64,000 bases of DNA from the NCBI RefSeq assembly GCF_003610355.1, contig NZ_RAPY01000004.1:186001-250000 (forward strand), read 5' to 3'. This stretch comes from Sphingobacterium detergens (GTDB taxonomy: Bacteria > Bacteroidota > Bacteroidia > Sphingobacteriales > Sphingobacteriaceae). The position numbers and the translations under genes were made by a program. Position 1 is the first letter of the stretch; each line of letters begins with the position of its first letter. Shown piece by piece: positions 36,284-46,000 of the stretch. Below the pieces are notes generated by a model. The model was not told the origin of the DNA and ran no database searches. It was given only the letters and a program-made list of their open reading frames with translations.

Positions 36284-36456
36284 AGTGTAGACTTGGAATC
36301 TCTAATATAGCTAAACTAAATGATTTAAGATAAATTTAGGTGGAGTTTTTTGGTTTGTCAAAACGTTAAGTAAAACATTAAGATAAGGAGGTGCATCCAT
36401 AGCAAGTCCTACAATGAATCGTGTTATGTACTTCGTTAATGAAGCCCATTTTTTGT

Positions 36457-36789
36457 CTAAAGGATATTTCCACGGATATATTCTTTCCCCATATAACCAT
36501 CCCAATTTTCATGGTCGCGCATAATCTGATGATAGACTGTGGCTAGAGCCTGCATTTTTGTGAATAAAGGAATGCCTTTTCGGATGCAGTCATAGTCTGT
36601 ATAAATCCCATTGCGATCATTCCATTGAAGCCATTGGAGCAATTCTTGTCGTTTCATAAGTGAGAGTCTATCAAAAAGTGCTTTATCTTTTAAATCCAGT
36701 AGCTGATAGCGCCAATCCTTTCGTTGAGACTCCATTGCGATGATTTTTGGTAATTGATAGCCGATAATCTGTTTGATGAGAGATTCCAT
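36457..36789 (-). CDS. Small unknown protein, paralogue of the upstream gene
   Basis: A 110-residue soluble protein. The core RQELLQWLQWNDRNGIYTDYDCIRKGIPLFTKMQALA shares clear similarity with the preceding gene (LLDWLQWHNPKGNYTDHKCM...PLCKSKAVEYTYREILRSH). Both show a WLQW-(N/H)-(D/N)-x-(N/K)-G-x-YTD motif. I know no function. Located 11 bases after its paralogue on the same strand, so the two arose by tandem duplication and share a transcript. Confidence 0.7.
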   Translation of the reverse strand: MESLIKQIIGYQLPKIIAMESQRKDWRYQLLDLKDKALFDRLSLMKRQELLQWLQWNDRNGIYTDYDCIRKGIPLFTKMQALATVYHQIMRDHENWDGYMGKEYIRGNIL

Positions 36790-36800
36790 AGTTTGAGCAA

Positions 36801-37121
36801 TTAATTGTTAAACATAAGTTGTATGGGGCCATTCGAAATGCTATTAAACTGCTTTTTCGTATGACTGCGCAAGATCTCTCTATAGGTATATTCTACAGCT
36901 TTTGATTTGCAAAGCGGTTTTACGTTATTTTCCATACATTTATGGTCAGTGTAGTTGCCTTTTGGGTTATGCCATTGTAACCAATCAAGGAGTACCTCCC
37001 GATCCATCACTTCAAGTCGTTGAAGTAAACCATTTATTTCACTTTCTTTAAGTTGTTCACGCCAATCGGACCATATCGATCGTGATGTGAATTCTCTATT
37101 TGCTTTGAATTTATTTTCCAT
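36801..37121 (-). CDS. Small unknown protein, tandem paralogue
   Basis: A 106-residue soluble protein carrying the same core as the following gene (DREVLLDWLQWHNPKGNYTD, then a Cys-containing segment and EYTYREILRSH). N- and C-terminal ends differ between the two copies. The repeated layout of short charged proteins in tandem is also seen in immunity-type families, but no toxin is present, so this is only a comparison. Confidence 0.7.
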   Translation of the reverse strand: MENKFKANREFTSRSIWSDWREQLKESEINGLLQRLEVMDREVLLDWLQWHNPKGNYTDHKCMENNVKPLCKSKAVEYTYREILRSHTKKQFNSISNGPIQLMFNN

Positions 37122-37170
37122 TGTGTTTTATACTTTTTTTGTCGGACTTTATTTAGACTATCAACTTTAT

Positions 37171-37485
37171 TTAAACTACCAACTTGCTTATGATCGCATT
37201 CCCCAGTTTACTTTTCATAAATAACGCAATCTGTTGGAGTAATTCAGGGCTGACTTCGGGTACTCTTTCCAAGTCTCGAATAAACCATTTTTGAATCACA
37301 GGATAATGTTTAAGAACTGGATCAAATTTAACCACTTCAGCTCTTGACGATTTACCTTCCGGATCGTAATACGACCAAAGTACAATAAAGATTGTATTGG
37401 GATCCTCATCGGGATAGGGGGTATGGAAGCGAACAATATCGCCAACATGTAATTCCTTATTGTCATATCCTTTTGCCTGTTCCAT
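37171..37485 (-). CDS. Small unknown protein
   Basis: A 104-residue protein with a beta-rich N-terminal half (NKELHVGDIVRFHTPYPDED, IFIVLWSYYDPEGKSSRAEV) that looks like a small SH3-like barrel, and a helical C-terminus (PELLQQIALFMKSKLGNAI). No family recognised. It is the first of three small genes on the minus strand (49 bases to the next). Confidence 0.6.
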   Translation of the reverse strand: MEQAKGYDNKELHVGDIVRFHTPYPDEDPNTIFIVLWSYYDPEGKSSRAEVVKFDPVLKHYPVIQKWFIRDLERVPEVSPELLQQIALFMKSKLGNAIISKLVV

Positions 37486-37842
37486 AAAGACCTTGTCTAA
37501 AATTGATATTCAAATATACTAAAAATATTAGTTTTATAAAATTTTGTTGATTTTTTTTGCTAAATATATTGTTGGTTAGGATTAGAGCGATATAGCTTTA
37601 TTTCTATAGGCGGAAACTTAATGATAAAAAAGATGTTTTCTTATCTATTTGATCGGTAGTTGTTTGTATTTTTAAATGAGCAATAAGCAGTTTGTGCAAC
37701 TGCTTAGCTTTCGTAGAGCACGTGACATCTTGTTGCAAAAGTGTTTGAAAAGATAATGTGTAGGGGAATACTTCTCATTATTCAACAACAATATACAGAA
37801 GAATTTTTTTGTTGAGCCCCTTAGACGGAGGAAATGATGCTA
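37486..37842. other. 357-bp spacer, one hairpin
   Basis: Lies after the hydrolase gene of the large operon. TAAGCAGTT (37684-37692) pairs with AACTGCTTA (37698-37706), a 9-bp hairpin. No gene is seen. Confidence 0.5.
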
Positions 37843-38850
37843 TCAGTCTTTCAGAAATGAAACAAGAGGTCTGATAAATCGGTCGAAAGCTTCAATATGG
37901 GGCAGGTGTCCGACGTTATCAAGCTCGACGAGCTTTGACCCTTTGATTTTTTGTTGTGCTTCCTTTCCTAAATACTGATACAGCCCCATTTTTGCGGCTA
38001 CTTTAGGATCTTTTACGTTGGCTTTACCGATTGCAGTTCTATCACGCGTACCGATGATGAGGAGGGTGGGTGTTTTTATATGCTGAAATTCATAAACAAC
38101 AGGCTGGGTAAAGATCATGTCTGATGTTTTGGCATTTACCATGGCAACGATGGAATAATCCTTAGCTTTTGTCCAACCCGTAAGTAGGTATACCCATTCA
38201 TCGTATTCCGGCTTCCATTTGTTGTCGTAATAGAATCCGCTTTGGTACTTTTTTGCAGCTTCATATCCAGCTTTTAATTCCGTTTGAAAATTTTGGTCGA
38301 TGGAAGTATATGGAGCGACAAGTTTCCAGTCTTCCAGTCCAATGGGATTCTCTAAAACAAGTTTTTCTACAGTCTCGGGATACATTAATGTAAACCTCGT
38401 TGCAAGCATCCCGCCCATAGAGTGGCCAAGTAAGGCGACCTTATCAAGTCCCAACTTGTCTAAAAGCAATTTTGTATTTTGGGCTAGCTGCTGAAAAGTA
38501 AACTGATAAGCTGTGGGTTTCGAAGATTTGCCAAATCCAATCTGATCAGGTATTATAACGCGATACCCAGCCGAATTTAGTGCCTGAATGGTTGTTTTCC
38601 AGTATGCTCCGTTGAAATTTTTGCCATGGAGTAATAACATGGTCTGACCATTTGGTTGTTGTGAGCTGACATCCATATAGGCCATTTTTATTTCTTCACC
38701 CTGACTCTTTAAATTCAAGTAATGTACTTCATAAGGATAGTGATAATTATTGAGCATAATATCCAGTACAGGGCGATCTGTCTGCGCGTTTGATAACGAA
38801 TAGACGAGACTGAGCAGTACTAGAGCGAGCTGTTTTATCAATGAATTCAT
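37843..38850 (-). CDS. Exported alpha/beta hydrolase
   Basis: A 335-residue protein with signal peptide (ALVLLSLVYSLSNAQ). The alpha/beta-hydrolase core shows the oxyanion segment LLLHGKNFNG (about 72), the nucleophile elbow GHSMGG with Ser 144, and the likely acid and histidine at Asp 270 (IGTRDRT) and His 315 (NVGHLPH). The substrate is unknown; proline iminopeptidase- or epoxide hydrolase-like proteins share the pattern. It is the last gene of the large SusCD operon, 26 bases after the Yellow-like protein, so its substrate may be an ester in the imported material. Confidence 0.88.
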   Translation of the reverse strand: MNSLIKQLALVLLSLVYSLSNAQTDRPVLDIMLNNYHYPYEVHYLNLKSQGEEIKMAYMDVSSQQPNGQTMLLLHGKNFNGAYWKTTIQALNSAGYRVIIPDQIGFGKSSKPTAYQFTFQQLAQNTKLLLDKLGLDKVALLGHSMGGMLATRFTLMYPETVEKLVLENPIGLEDWKLVAPYTSIDQNFQTELKAGYEAAKKYQSGFYYDNKWKPEYDEWVYLLTGWTKAKDYSIVAMVNAKTSDMIFTQPVVYEFQHIKTPTLLIIGTRDRTAIGKANVKDPKVAAKMGLYQYLGKEAQQKIKGSKLVELDNVGHLPHIEAFDRFIRPLVSFLKD

Positions 38851-38876
38851 TTATATGTTTTTTTAAGTATACATCA

Positions 38877-39986
38877 TTACTTTGGCAACTTTATTTTATA
38901 AACCTGATAGGGTAATTCAACTCGGTCTATGCCATTGTTCCATTGCGGATCTCTGGATAGTTGTGCACATGAAAAGTAAAGATAACCATTCCCATCTATA
39001 CCCAAAGAATCCGGCCATAACAATCTGGGATCCTGTGTCAATAGATGAATTTGTCCATCTGGACTCAAGTATTTGATACTGTAATCCATTGAGGTCGTCA
39101 GATAAATATTACCGTTCCGATCCGCGAGTAAGCCATGTGTGACGCCTACATTTCCCATGTCTTCTACTTTGCCTTGCAGGGCTGATTGGGATAGTGTATC
39201 ATCCGCAAGGTACTTTGTAGCGATGCTGTATAAGTGCTTTTTATTAATTGGTTTAAAATAGAAATAATTAAAGTCATGACTTAGCGCTATCCCGTTAACG
39301 TGAGAGAGAAAGGGTTTACCGTCCTTATAACGCATGTCTATGCCGGAATAGGAGATGACAACTTCCGGATCAGCTAATGTGAAGGAGCTTTTTTCCAGTA
39401 CTTTTCTACTATTTCCTGATTGAAGATCAAGCACAATTATTGCGGCCTGACCAGGATCAGAAAGATAGGCTAGATTTTTTTCAAGGTCAATGCGTACATC
39501 GTTCAAACCTGATTTCGCTTTGTCAAGATCATCAAATGTATAAATTCGTGCTATTTGATTATTTTTTGTGTCGATTTTAAGGAGTTTGAATTGTCCGGTA
39601 GGAGCTGCACCATCTGGACCGAAAATAGAGCCAGAGGTTGATGGTTTAGAGTCTAATACCCATAAGTTGTCCTGTGCATCCACAAAGATGTCCTGAACGT
39701 TTACAAAATGTGAACTTTCGTCCCCTTGACTATTCCATACTTCATTAGGATAGGGGATGCTTTTACCATCAATGATTTCGGTAAGGGCGTACCGATAATC
39801 TTTGTTTTGTTTGGGAAATGATACGAATAATCTATTTGTCGAAGTTGCACTGACGCCGATGGGACGGTAGGCTCCAAAAGATGCCGCGACTTCTAGTTTC
39901 GGATCTAGAGCGAGTTTTTCTTGTGCTTGCATTGTAGAGCATAATAGATGAGCGAATAGGAAATAAAATAAAAGTCTTTTGAACAT
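38877..39986 (-). CDS. Yellow/major royal jelly-like exported protein
   Basis: A 369-residue protein with a signal peptide (LLFYFLFAHLLCSTMQAQ). The pattern matches the MRJP/yellow beta-propeller family: FGAYRPIGVSATSTNRLFVS, NEVWNSQGDESSHFVNVQDI, DNLWVLDSKP, NDVRIDLEKNLAYLSDPGQA and VNGIALSHDFNYFYFKPIN. Bacterial members are found in secreted or cell-surface contexts; some bind lipids or phenols, but activity is uncertain. Fifth-position gene in the SusCD operon, next to a hydrolase. Confidence 0.85.
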   Translation of the reverse strand: MFKRLLFYFLFAHLLCSTMQAQEKLALDPKLEVAASFGAYRPIGVSATSTNRLFVSFPKQNKDYRYALTEIIDGKSIPYPNEVWNSQGDESSHFVNVQDIFVDAQDNLWVLDSKPSTSGSIFGPDGAAPTGQFKLLKIDTKNNQIARIYTFDDLDKAKSGLNDVRIDLEKNLAYLSDPGQAAIIVLDLQSGNSRKVLEKSSFTLADPEVVISYSGIDMRYKDGKPFLSHVNGIALSHDFNYFYFKPINKKHLYSIATKYLADDTLSQSALQGKVEDMGNVGVTHGLLADRNGNIYLTTSMDYSIKYLSPDGQIHLLTQDPRLLWPDSLGIDGNGYLYFSCAQLSRDPQWNNGIDRVELPYQVYKIKLPK

Positions 39987-40325
39987 ACTCGGTATTTATT
40001 TGAGACCTGATGACGGTGCTGAATGAATTGTGAAAACCAATATTCTATTTTATAACTTCTTTTTTACTGTTATTGTTTTATAAGAATATTATATAAGGTG
40101 AGCGGATAGCCCCGTTAGTTCAGATAGAATGGATTCGTGGTGCAAGGACCGTGAGAAAGCAATTCGGATTTTTCACCCCGATCAGGAGTTGGCCGTTGGG
40201 TATTGGAAAGACGAGCGTATCGGTTCGCTGCGAGGGATAAGGAAAAGCGTAAGTTTTATTGCAGGGACAGCTTTTGGTGAAAATGGTATGCCCCACTATT
40301 TTCGACAGCGGGGCATGGTTTTTCG
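39987..40325. other. 339-bp spacer inside the large operon
   Basis: Between the TlpA and Yellow-like genes. It contains a terminator-like hairpin near 40287-40320 (ATGCCCC with GGGGCAT) just beyond the TlpA stop, and at 40109-40132 a 24-nt block resembling the 5' half of a bacterial tRNA. The rest is more GC-rich than its surroundings. No gene is supported. Confidence 0.5.
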
Positions 40326-41483
40326 TTATTTGGTTAATTTGACACCAAATACGGATTCAAGTTTTTCTTCCATCGGTCCACCGCCCTTTTCGTCGGATCC
40401 TACGCTACTAAACACAATTTTTCCGTCCGGATCAATTAGATATGCGGTAGGAATTCCGCTGACAAAAAAAGCCGATTTTGATAAATTCGTTTTGTCGTGT
40501 AGTTGTGGCCAGGGATTATTTTCTTCTTTTACCGCTTTCTTCCAGTCGTCCAGCTTTGCGTCAATGGAGATATTGATAATTTCGAAGTTCTGACCCTTTA
40601 GCTGTTGGTAAACCGATCTGAGTCTAGGAAATGAGATCCGACATGGACCGCACCAGGATGCCCAAAAATCAATCAATACATATTTTCCTTTGAGCTTATT
40701 GAACGAAAAATCATTTCCGGTAGTATCGGGAAGGACGAAGTTCGCTACAGTAGATCCTATACTGGATCTTTTTTTGCTAGTAATTTTTTCATATAACTGC
40801 TTGGCTGCTTTGGTCTCTTTGAGTGAGGCGGATAATTGGGAATAATTATGCTCTAATTGAGCGAGAGATAGCCTGCTGACCCTTCCTAATAACATAAATG
40901 GTGCATCTGCTCCATTCGGATTAAAATATTTTGCAAATAGCGAGTCATTTAATTGTGTCTCACGCTTCTCGAAATAATCCATTGCCTTTTCAAAATTAGT
41001 TGTCCCTTCTTTCAGTGCTTCTTCACCGAATTTACTTGTGATTTCCTTGTTGATCCTTTCATGAATAGACTTTTTGGCTCTAGAATAATCGAAATATGCA
41101 ACTGAACGGGCAGGTCCATTTATTCGGGCTGAGGAGATGCCTTTGTCAATGTCAAAATCAAGTTGTAGCGTTCCTGATTTTTCAATAAATAGAGAAAATG
41201 GAGAGACATAACCTTTGACCTTACTATCATATTGAAGATAGAAATACATTACATCCGGAGCTTCGGATGTAATAGTTATCTGATATTCACCATCTGGACT
41301 GATTACTGTGGAATCTTGAGACTGACCTTTGAAAATATATATCTTATTAAATCCTTTTGTGTCGCCAGTCACTTTACCTTTTATTTTCAGATCGATCTGA
41401 GCAAATAGGGTATTAAATGAGAAGAAAAATAGTGCCACAAGGACTGTTATTATTATATTTTTAGATTTCATGATAAATTTCAA
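40326..41483 (-). CDS. TlpA-type thiol-disulfide protein with DUF4369-like N-terminus
   Basis: A 385-residue exported protein with signal peptide (IIITVLVALFFFSFNTLFAQ). Residues about 30-120 form a DUF4369-like beta domain (LKIKGKVTGDTKGFNKIYIF). Residues about 240-385 are a thioredoxin fold with WCGPC at 277-281 (LIDFWASWCGPCRISFPRLR). It likely keeps thiols of exported or incoming molecules reduced, or exchanges disulfides. It follows SusD by 36 bases in the operon. An alternative start at codon 5 (MKSKNI) is possible. Confidence 0.9.
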   Translation of the reverse strand: MKFIMKSKNIIITVLVALFFFSFNTLFAQIDLKIKGKVTGDTKGFNKIYIFKGQSQDSTVISPDGEYQITITSEAPDVMYFYLQYDSKVKGYVSPFSLFIEKSGTLQLDFDIDKGISSARINGPARSVAYFDYSRAKKSIHERINKEITSKFGEEALKEGTTNFEKAMDYFEKRETQLNDSLFAKYFNPNGADAPFMLLGRVSRLSLAQLEHNYSQLSASLKETKAAKQLYEKITSKKRSSIGSTVANFVLPDTTGNDFSFNKLKGKYVLIDFWASWCGPCRISFPRLRSVYQQLKGQNFEIINISIDAKLDDWKKAVKEENNPWPQLHDKTNLSKSAFFVSGIPTAYLIDPDGKIVFSSVGSDEKGGGPMEEKLESVFGVKLTK

Positions 41484-41519
41484 TAAAGTTTAAATTTTAA
41501 TGTACGATTGATAGATCTA

Positions 41520-43070
41520 TTAATTTAGTCCAGCAGGTAAATATGGATCGCTATTGGGCTGTAAATTCCAGCTTGGATTAGCAAGTATGGTCGGATTATT
41601 GATCTGTAATGTGAAAAATTTACTGATGACATCCGCTTTGTAGGATTTGTTACCTATGGTGTGTATGACCTGTGTTTTCGACCAAGGTTTTCCTTTATCT
41701 AGTGCCAGTCTCTTGATGTCGAATGTCCGTTGATAAGTGCCAAGCTGCATTTCCCGTCTACGTTCTTTCAGGATTTCCTCTAGTAATTGATCCTGGCTGA
41801 AAGCCCCACCATTTTGAAGATCTGTATTTGCACCTGAATAGCGGTATTTGCGTAGCATATTGAGATCGCTTAACGCTTGTCCCAATTGGTTTAACCTTGC
41901 ATTTGCTTCCGCTTTTATCAATAGCAGCTCAGGATAAGTTATTCCCTGTGAAGCGATCATTTTGTTGTCCCTATAATACTTAAGGCGCACACCATCATCA
42001 TGTTTTACACCGCCTTCAACCACCGAATAACCCAGCGTTTTGAGCATAAATAGCTTGTATCTCCGATCTGCATTTTTATCAAATAGATTGATAAATTCTT
42101 CCGAAGGATAGGGAGAATAGCTATAGGGGGTAGGGCGATAAAATAGCTGTTCCCTGTTGTAAGTCTGTTTCAATAAATTATCTTCGCCTAGTAACTCAAG
42201 ACCAACTTCGGCATCGGTACCAGCTGGTGGAGATGCATTTGGATCTTGTCTATAACTGAATTTATTTAGGTTATAGATAAGATTATCAGTATTACCTTTG
42301 GCCGCTATGGCTTGCGCCCATGCATCATTTGCATATTTGGACATTTTGGTCCAATCTCTTTTGAACATATATAGCTGTGCTAACAAAGCATTAACCGCTG
42401 GTTTGCTTGCACGGGTTGGGTTTCCAACGGTATTTGGAGCACCGGTCAATGCGTCGAGCAGATCTTTTTCTGCAAGATCCATAATTTCATTTGTGCTGGC
42501 GAGACTGGGATTGGGAGTGTTCGGTGAACCAGTTGTCCGGTAAGGAAGCACTTTTTGATCATTTTTACCTTCAGGATCATACATCGGGCCATAACCCAGT
42601 CCTCCGACCAGATAGGACCAAGCTCTTCCAGCTTTTGCCTGTGCAACAATTATTTTGCCCAGATCTGAATTTTCCCCCTTGAGATTTGAAACTTCATCAA
42701 TGGCTATATTGAATATGCCCACAGCACGATAGATGGCCCATTCCCATGTGTATTGGGGATCTATCGGATTTGTATAGGGGTAATAAAATTTAAATGCAGC
42801 CCAACGATCTACATTCGGGTGTGTACTTTTGTACAGATATATAGCCTGATTTTCACTGATTGTTAAGTTGTCACCCATAAAAGCATAGAAGCAACCTCTG
42901 TTGTTGTCTGCATAAAATGAGCTAATGGTATTTGTATTATTCAATAAATTCTCCAGATCTTCGACTTTTGAAGGAATCAACTGTCCAATAGGTTTAACAT
43001 CCAGGTATTTGTTGCAGGAGAAGGTCGATATGGAGACCAGGCCCAGTGCAAGGTATATTATTTTTTTCAT
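41520..43070 (-). CDS. SusD/RagB-family outer-membrane lipoprotein
   Basis: A 516-residue surface lipoprotein with SPII signal VSISTFSC followed by NKYLDVKPIG. Typical SusD segments: KAGRAWSYLVGGLGYGPMYD, RASKPAVNALLAQLYMFKRD, ELLLIKAEANARLNQLGQAL, LLEEILKERRREMQLGTYQR. It lies 17 bases after SusC and is its partner lid. Substrate unknown. Confidence 0.95.
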   Translation of the reverse strand: MKKIIYLALGLVSISTFSCNKYLDVKPIGQLIPSKVEDLENLLNNTNTISSFYADNNRGCFYAFMGDNLTISENQAIYLYKSTHPNVDRWAAFKFYYPYTNPIDPQYTWEWAIYRAVGIFNIAIDEVSNLKGENSDLGKIIVAQAKAGRAWSYLVGGLGYGPMYDPEGKNDQKVLPYRTTGSPNTPNPSLASTNEIMDLAEKDLLDALTGAPNTVGNPTRASKPAVNALLAQLYMFKRDWTKMSKYANDAWAQAIAAKGNTDNLIYNLNKFSYRQDPNASPPAGTDAEVGLELLGEDNLLKQTYNREQLFYRPTPYSYSPYPSEEFINLFDKNADRRYKLFMLKTLGYSVVEGGVKHDDGVRLKYYRDNKMIASQGITYPELLLIKAEANARLNQLGQALSDLNMLRKYRYSGANTDLQNGGAFSQDQLLEEILKERRREMQLGTYQRTFDIKRLALDKGKPWSKTQVIHTIGNKSYKADVISKFFTLQINNPTILANPSWNLQPNSDPYLPAGLN

Positions 43071-43087
43071 TTCAATTAGTTTTTAGG

Positions 43088-46000
43088 TTAGAGTCCGAAT
43101 CGTAAACCAATAAATATCTCGCGTGGTAAAGGCAGTGACGTAAATCCTTGATCTGTTCCTGCCCCCGTACCACCACTTACATTGAATTCTGTAGTTTCGG
43201 GATCTATGTCCACACCTTTGGCCGTAATACGAAATAGGTTTCTGCCCTGAACAAATATTCTTGCGTTTGTAAGACCAATTCTTTTGCTCAGTTTCTCGAG
43301 ATTATAAGAAAGTGTGATGTCTCTTAATTTGGCATAACTTGCATTACCTACATTGACATCCGCAAAAGGGAAGGAGAACATATCCATATTCCATTCTTCC
43401 AGAACGGGATATATTGTATTCTTTTCGTCTCCAGGTTTCCGCCACCTTTCGGCTACATGTCGGTTTTGATAATTGGATCCACTAAACGTATCCTTCCTAT
43501 ATTTATGCCCTAGCTTTGCTATAAACATAAAAGATAGGTCCCAGTTTTGATAGCTGAAGCGATTTGTTAAAGCAAGATCCCATTTTGGTCTAAAGGTTCC
43601 CTGATAGACCAAGTCGGTAACTTCAGCATTGCTCGCCAATACAACCTGATTGTCCCTGGTATAAACTTGTGTTTGACCGAGCTCATTAAGACCTGCAAAA
43701 CGATAGCCCCACAAGCCGTCTGAAGGGTATCCAGCAACCATGATTCCTCCTGGAGTAGTGTAACTACCTGTGTATGGGCGGTTTACATTGTAGTGTTTTA
43801 CTTTGTTTGCGTTAAAGGAAATATTGGGCAAAATATCCCAGCTAAATCTACTGTTTTTGATGGCGTGGACATTGAGCCCGAGCTCAAATCCGTGATTGGT
43901 CATTTTCCCTACATTTTTTGTTAGCGAGCTAAAACCTAGTGTCGGATCCGCGGCGTCAGCAGCCAAGAGGTCAGAACTGTTCTTGTTATAATAATCAAAG
44001 CTACCTTCTATCGCATTGTTGAATAAACCGAAGTCTATTCCCGCATTGGCAATATTCGTTTTTTCCCAACGCAATTGCTTATTAGGAGGCGAGGAGACGC
44101 CATAGGAAACTCCACCCGTTGTAGGACTGTAGCTGCCAACACTCAAAATCAAAAACGGACCATTTCTCAGGGAAATATTTCCATTGATACCATAGGAACC
44201 TCTGATATTAAGTTTACTGAAAACGGCTTTATCCCACCATTTCTCATTACTTAATTTATAAGTTCCTCCAAGTGACCACAGCGGTTTGTAGCGATACTTT
44301 TTATCTGTACCAAAGAAATTGGTGAGATCCAGGCGTATACTTCCGCTTAAAATAAATCTATTGTCATATTCGTATGATCCATTGGCATACCAGGATACAA
44401 AGCGATTATCTCCATATGTTAGTGAACCATCGGTCAGTGATACGCTTCCATTGGGGAAGAGCATATCTGCGTTGTAAATTCCGGCAGTAAAATCTTTGAT
44501 GTTGACAGGGATAAATGAACCTGCATTTTCATTATAGCCAGCTCGGGTAGCCAATCTATTGTTGTCAGAGGTGATTTTTCTGATTTCGTTTCCGACTAAA
44601 GCGTGCAACAGATGTTTGTTATCGGAGAAGTTTTTGCGATAATTGAGTTGTGTACGGAGCGTCCAGGTTTCATTGATATTTTTGAATTCGTCCAAGATGC
44701 TTCCATCAGGAATATAATGATTAGCGGGATTTGATTTGGAGGTGCCATCGTTATAGGCGATACGAGCATTATAGGAGTCCGCACGTTGGATATTTTTGAC
44801 ATTTGCCGTTCCTTTGACCCAGTTACCTCCGACTTCCGCTGTAAGTCCTTCTACGATATTGGCTCTTAGAAACCCGCTCATCCTAAAATTATAGACATTG
44901 CTATAACTAGGCATTTTCCCCATGTCTTCTAAAGGAACATAATCCCAGGACTTCATGCCGGGGGTGTTTTTGTAGGTATTTACCTTATATTGACTGATAC
45001 CCCATATTGCTGCCGGATTGCCATTGCCGTCCAATAGATTGGTATACGGCATAATCATTGATCCTCCTGAAAAACCAACTAAAGACTGATAATTGTCACC
45101 TACTAATTCTGGACCGTAAATGGTAGAATATGTAAATGAAGTACTATTGCCTTTATTATACGTGAAATTGGCAGCAGCTCCAGCGGTTAAGAATGGAAAA
45201 AGCTGCCATTCGTTTTTAAAATCGGTGATTAATCGTTTTGAATCATTGTTAATGAGATTATCCTTGGTCTGTTGATAGTTGACGGAAAAATTATAACTGC
45301 TTTTAGGCGATCCGCCGGCGATATTGATATTATGCTGATGGGTTACTTTATTTCTGAAAAACAAATCCTGGATTTGATTTAAAGCATTGATACCGCGTAG
45401 TCCATTGATCTCGGTCATTGCATCTTGGTGGCTAATCTTCCCCTCACGCTCTTGCATCAATAGATAGGTTACCCGGCTCATATTATATGGATCCATCGTT
45501 GAGGGACCGTTTGGATTCAGGTTGAAAAGGTCTATCTCTGCGTCAATATAGTCTGATGTTGTCGCTTTATTCAGATACTTTAACTGTGGTTTCTGAATAA
45601 TATTTACAAAGCCTGAGTAGCTTATTTTAGGTTCACTGTTTTGTCCAGACTTTGTGGTAACAACAATAACGCCATTGGCTGCTCTAGAACCATAGATTGA
45701 TGCGGCCACGCCATCTTTTAGCACGGTTATGCTCGCTATATTCATTGGATTGATATCATCTATTGTTGTTTCTACGGGATAACCGTCAATGACAATCAAA
45801 GGTGTTTTTTGTGCATTAAAGGTCGAGACACCTCTAATTTCTATTTTGCCGGCCTTATCAATAGTTAGTCCTGTTGTCTGTCCTTCAAGAGCACTTTTGA
45901 GATCCGTAGCTAGTTTTCTTTCCAGTTTTTCACCGCTAACATAACTGAAAGATCCAGTGACGCGATCTTTGGGGAGTTTCTGATATCCAGTATTGACTTC

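Noticed and set aside
36311..36505. 64-residue frame overlapping the paralogue gene
   Set aside because: It overlaps the end of a supported gene in another frame without a ribosome site.
40109..40180. Functional tRNA gene
   Set aside because: No T-loop (GTTCGA) and no matching 3' acceptor strand follow the 5' block.
40129..40593. 154-residue plus-strand frame
   Set aside because: It covers the TlpA gene end and a hairpin in the opposite direction; the protein has no domain.
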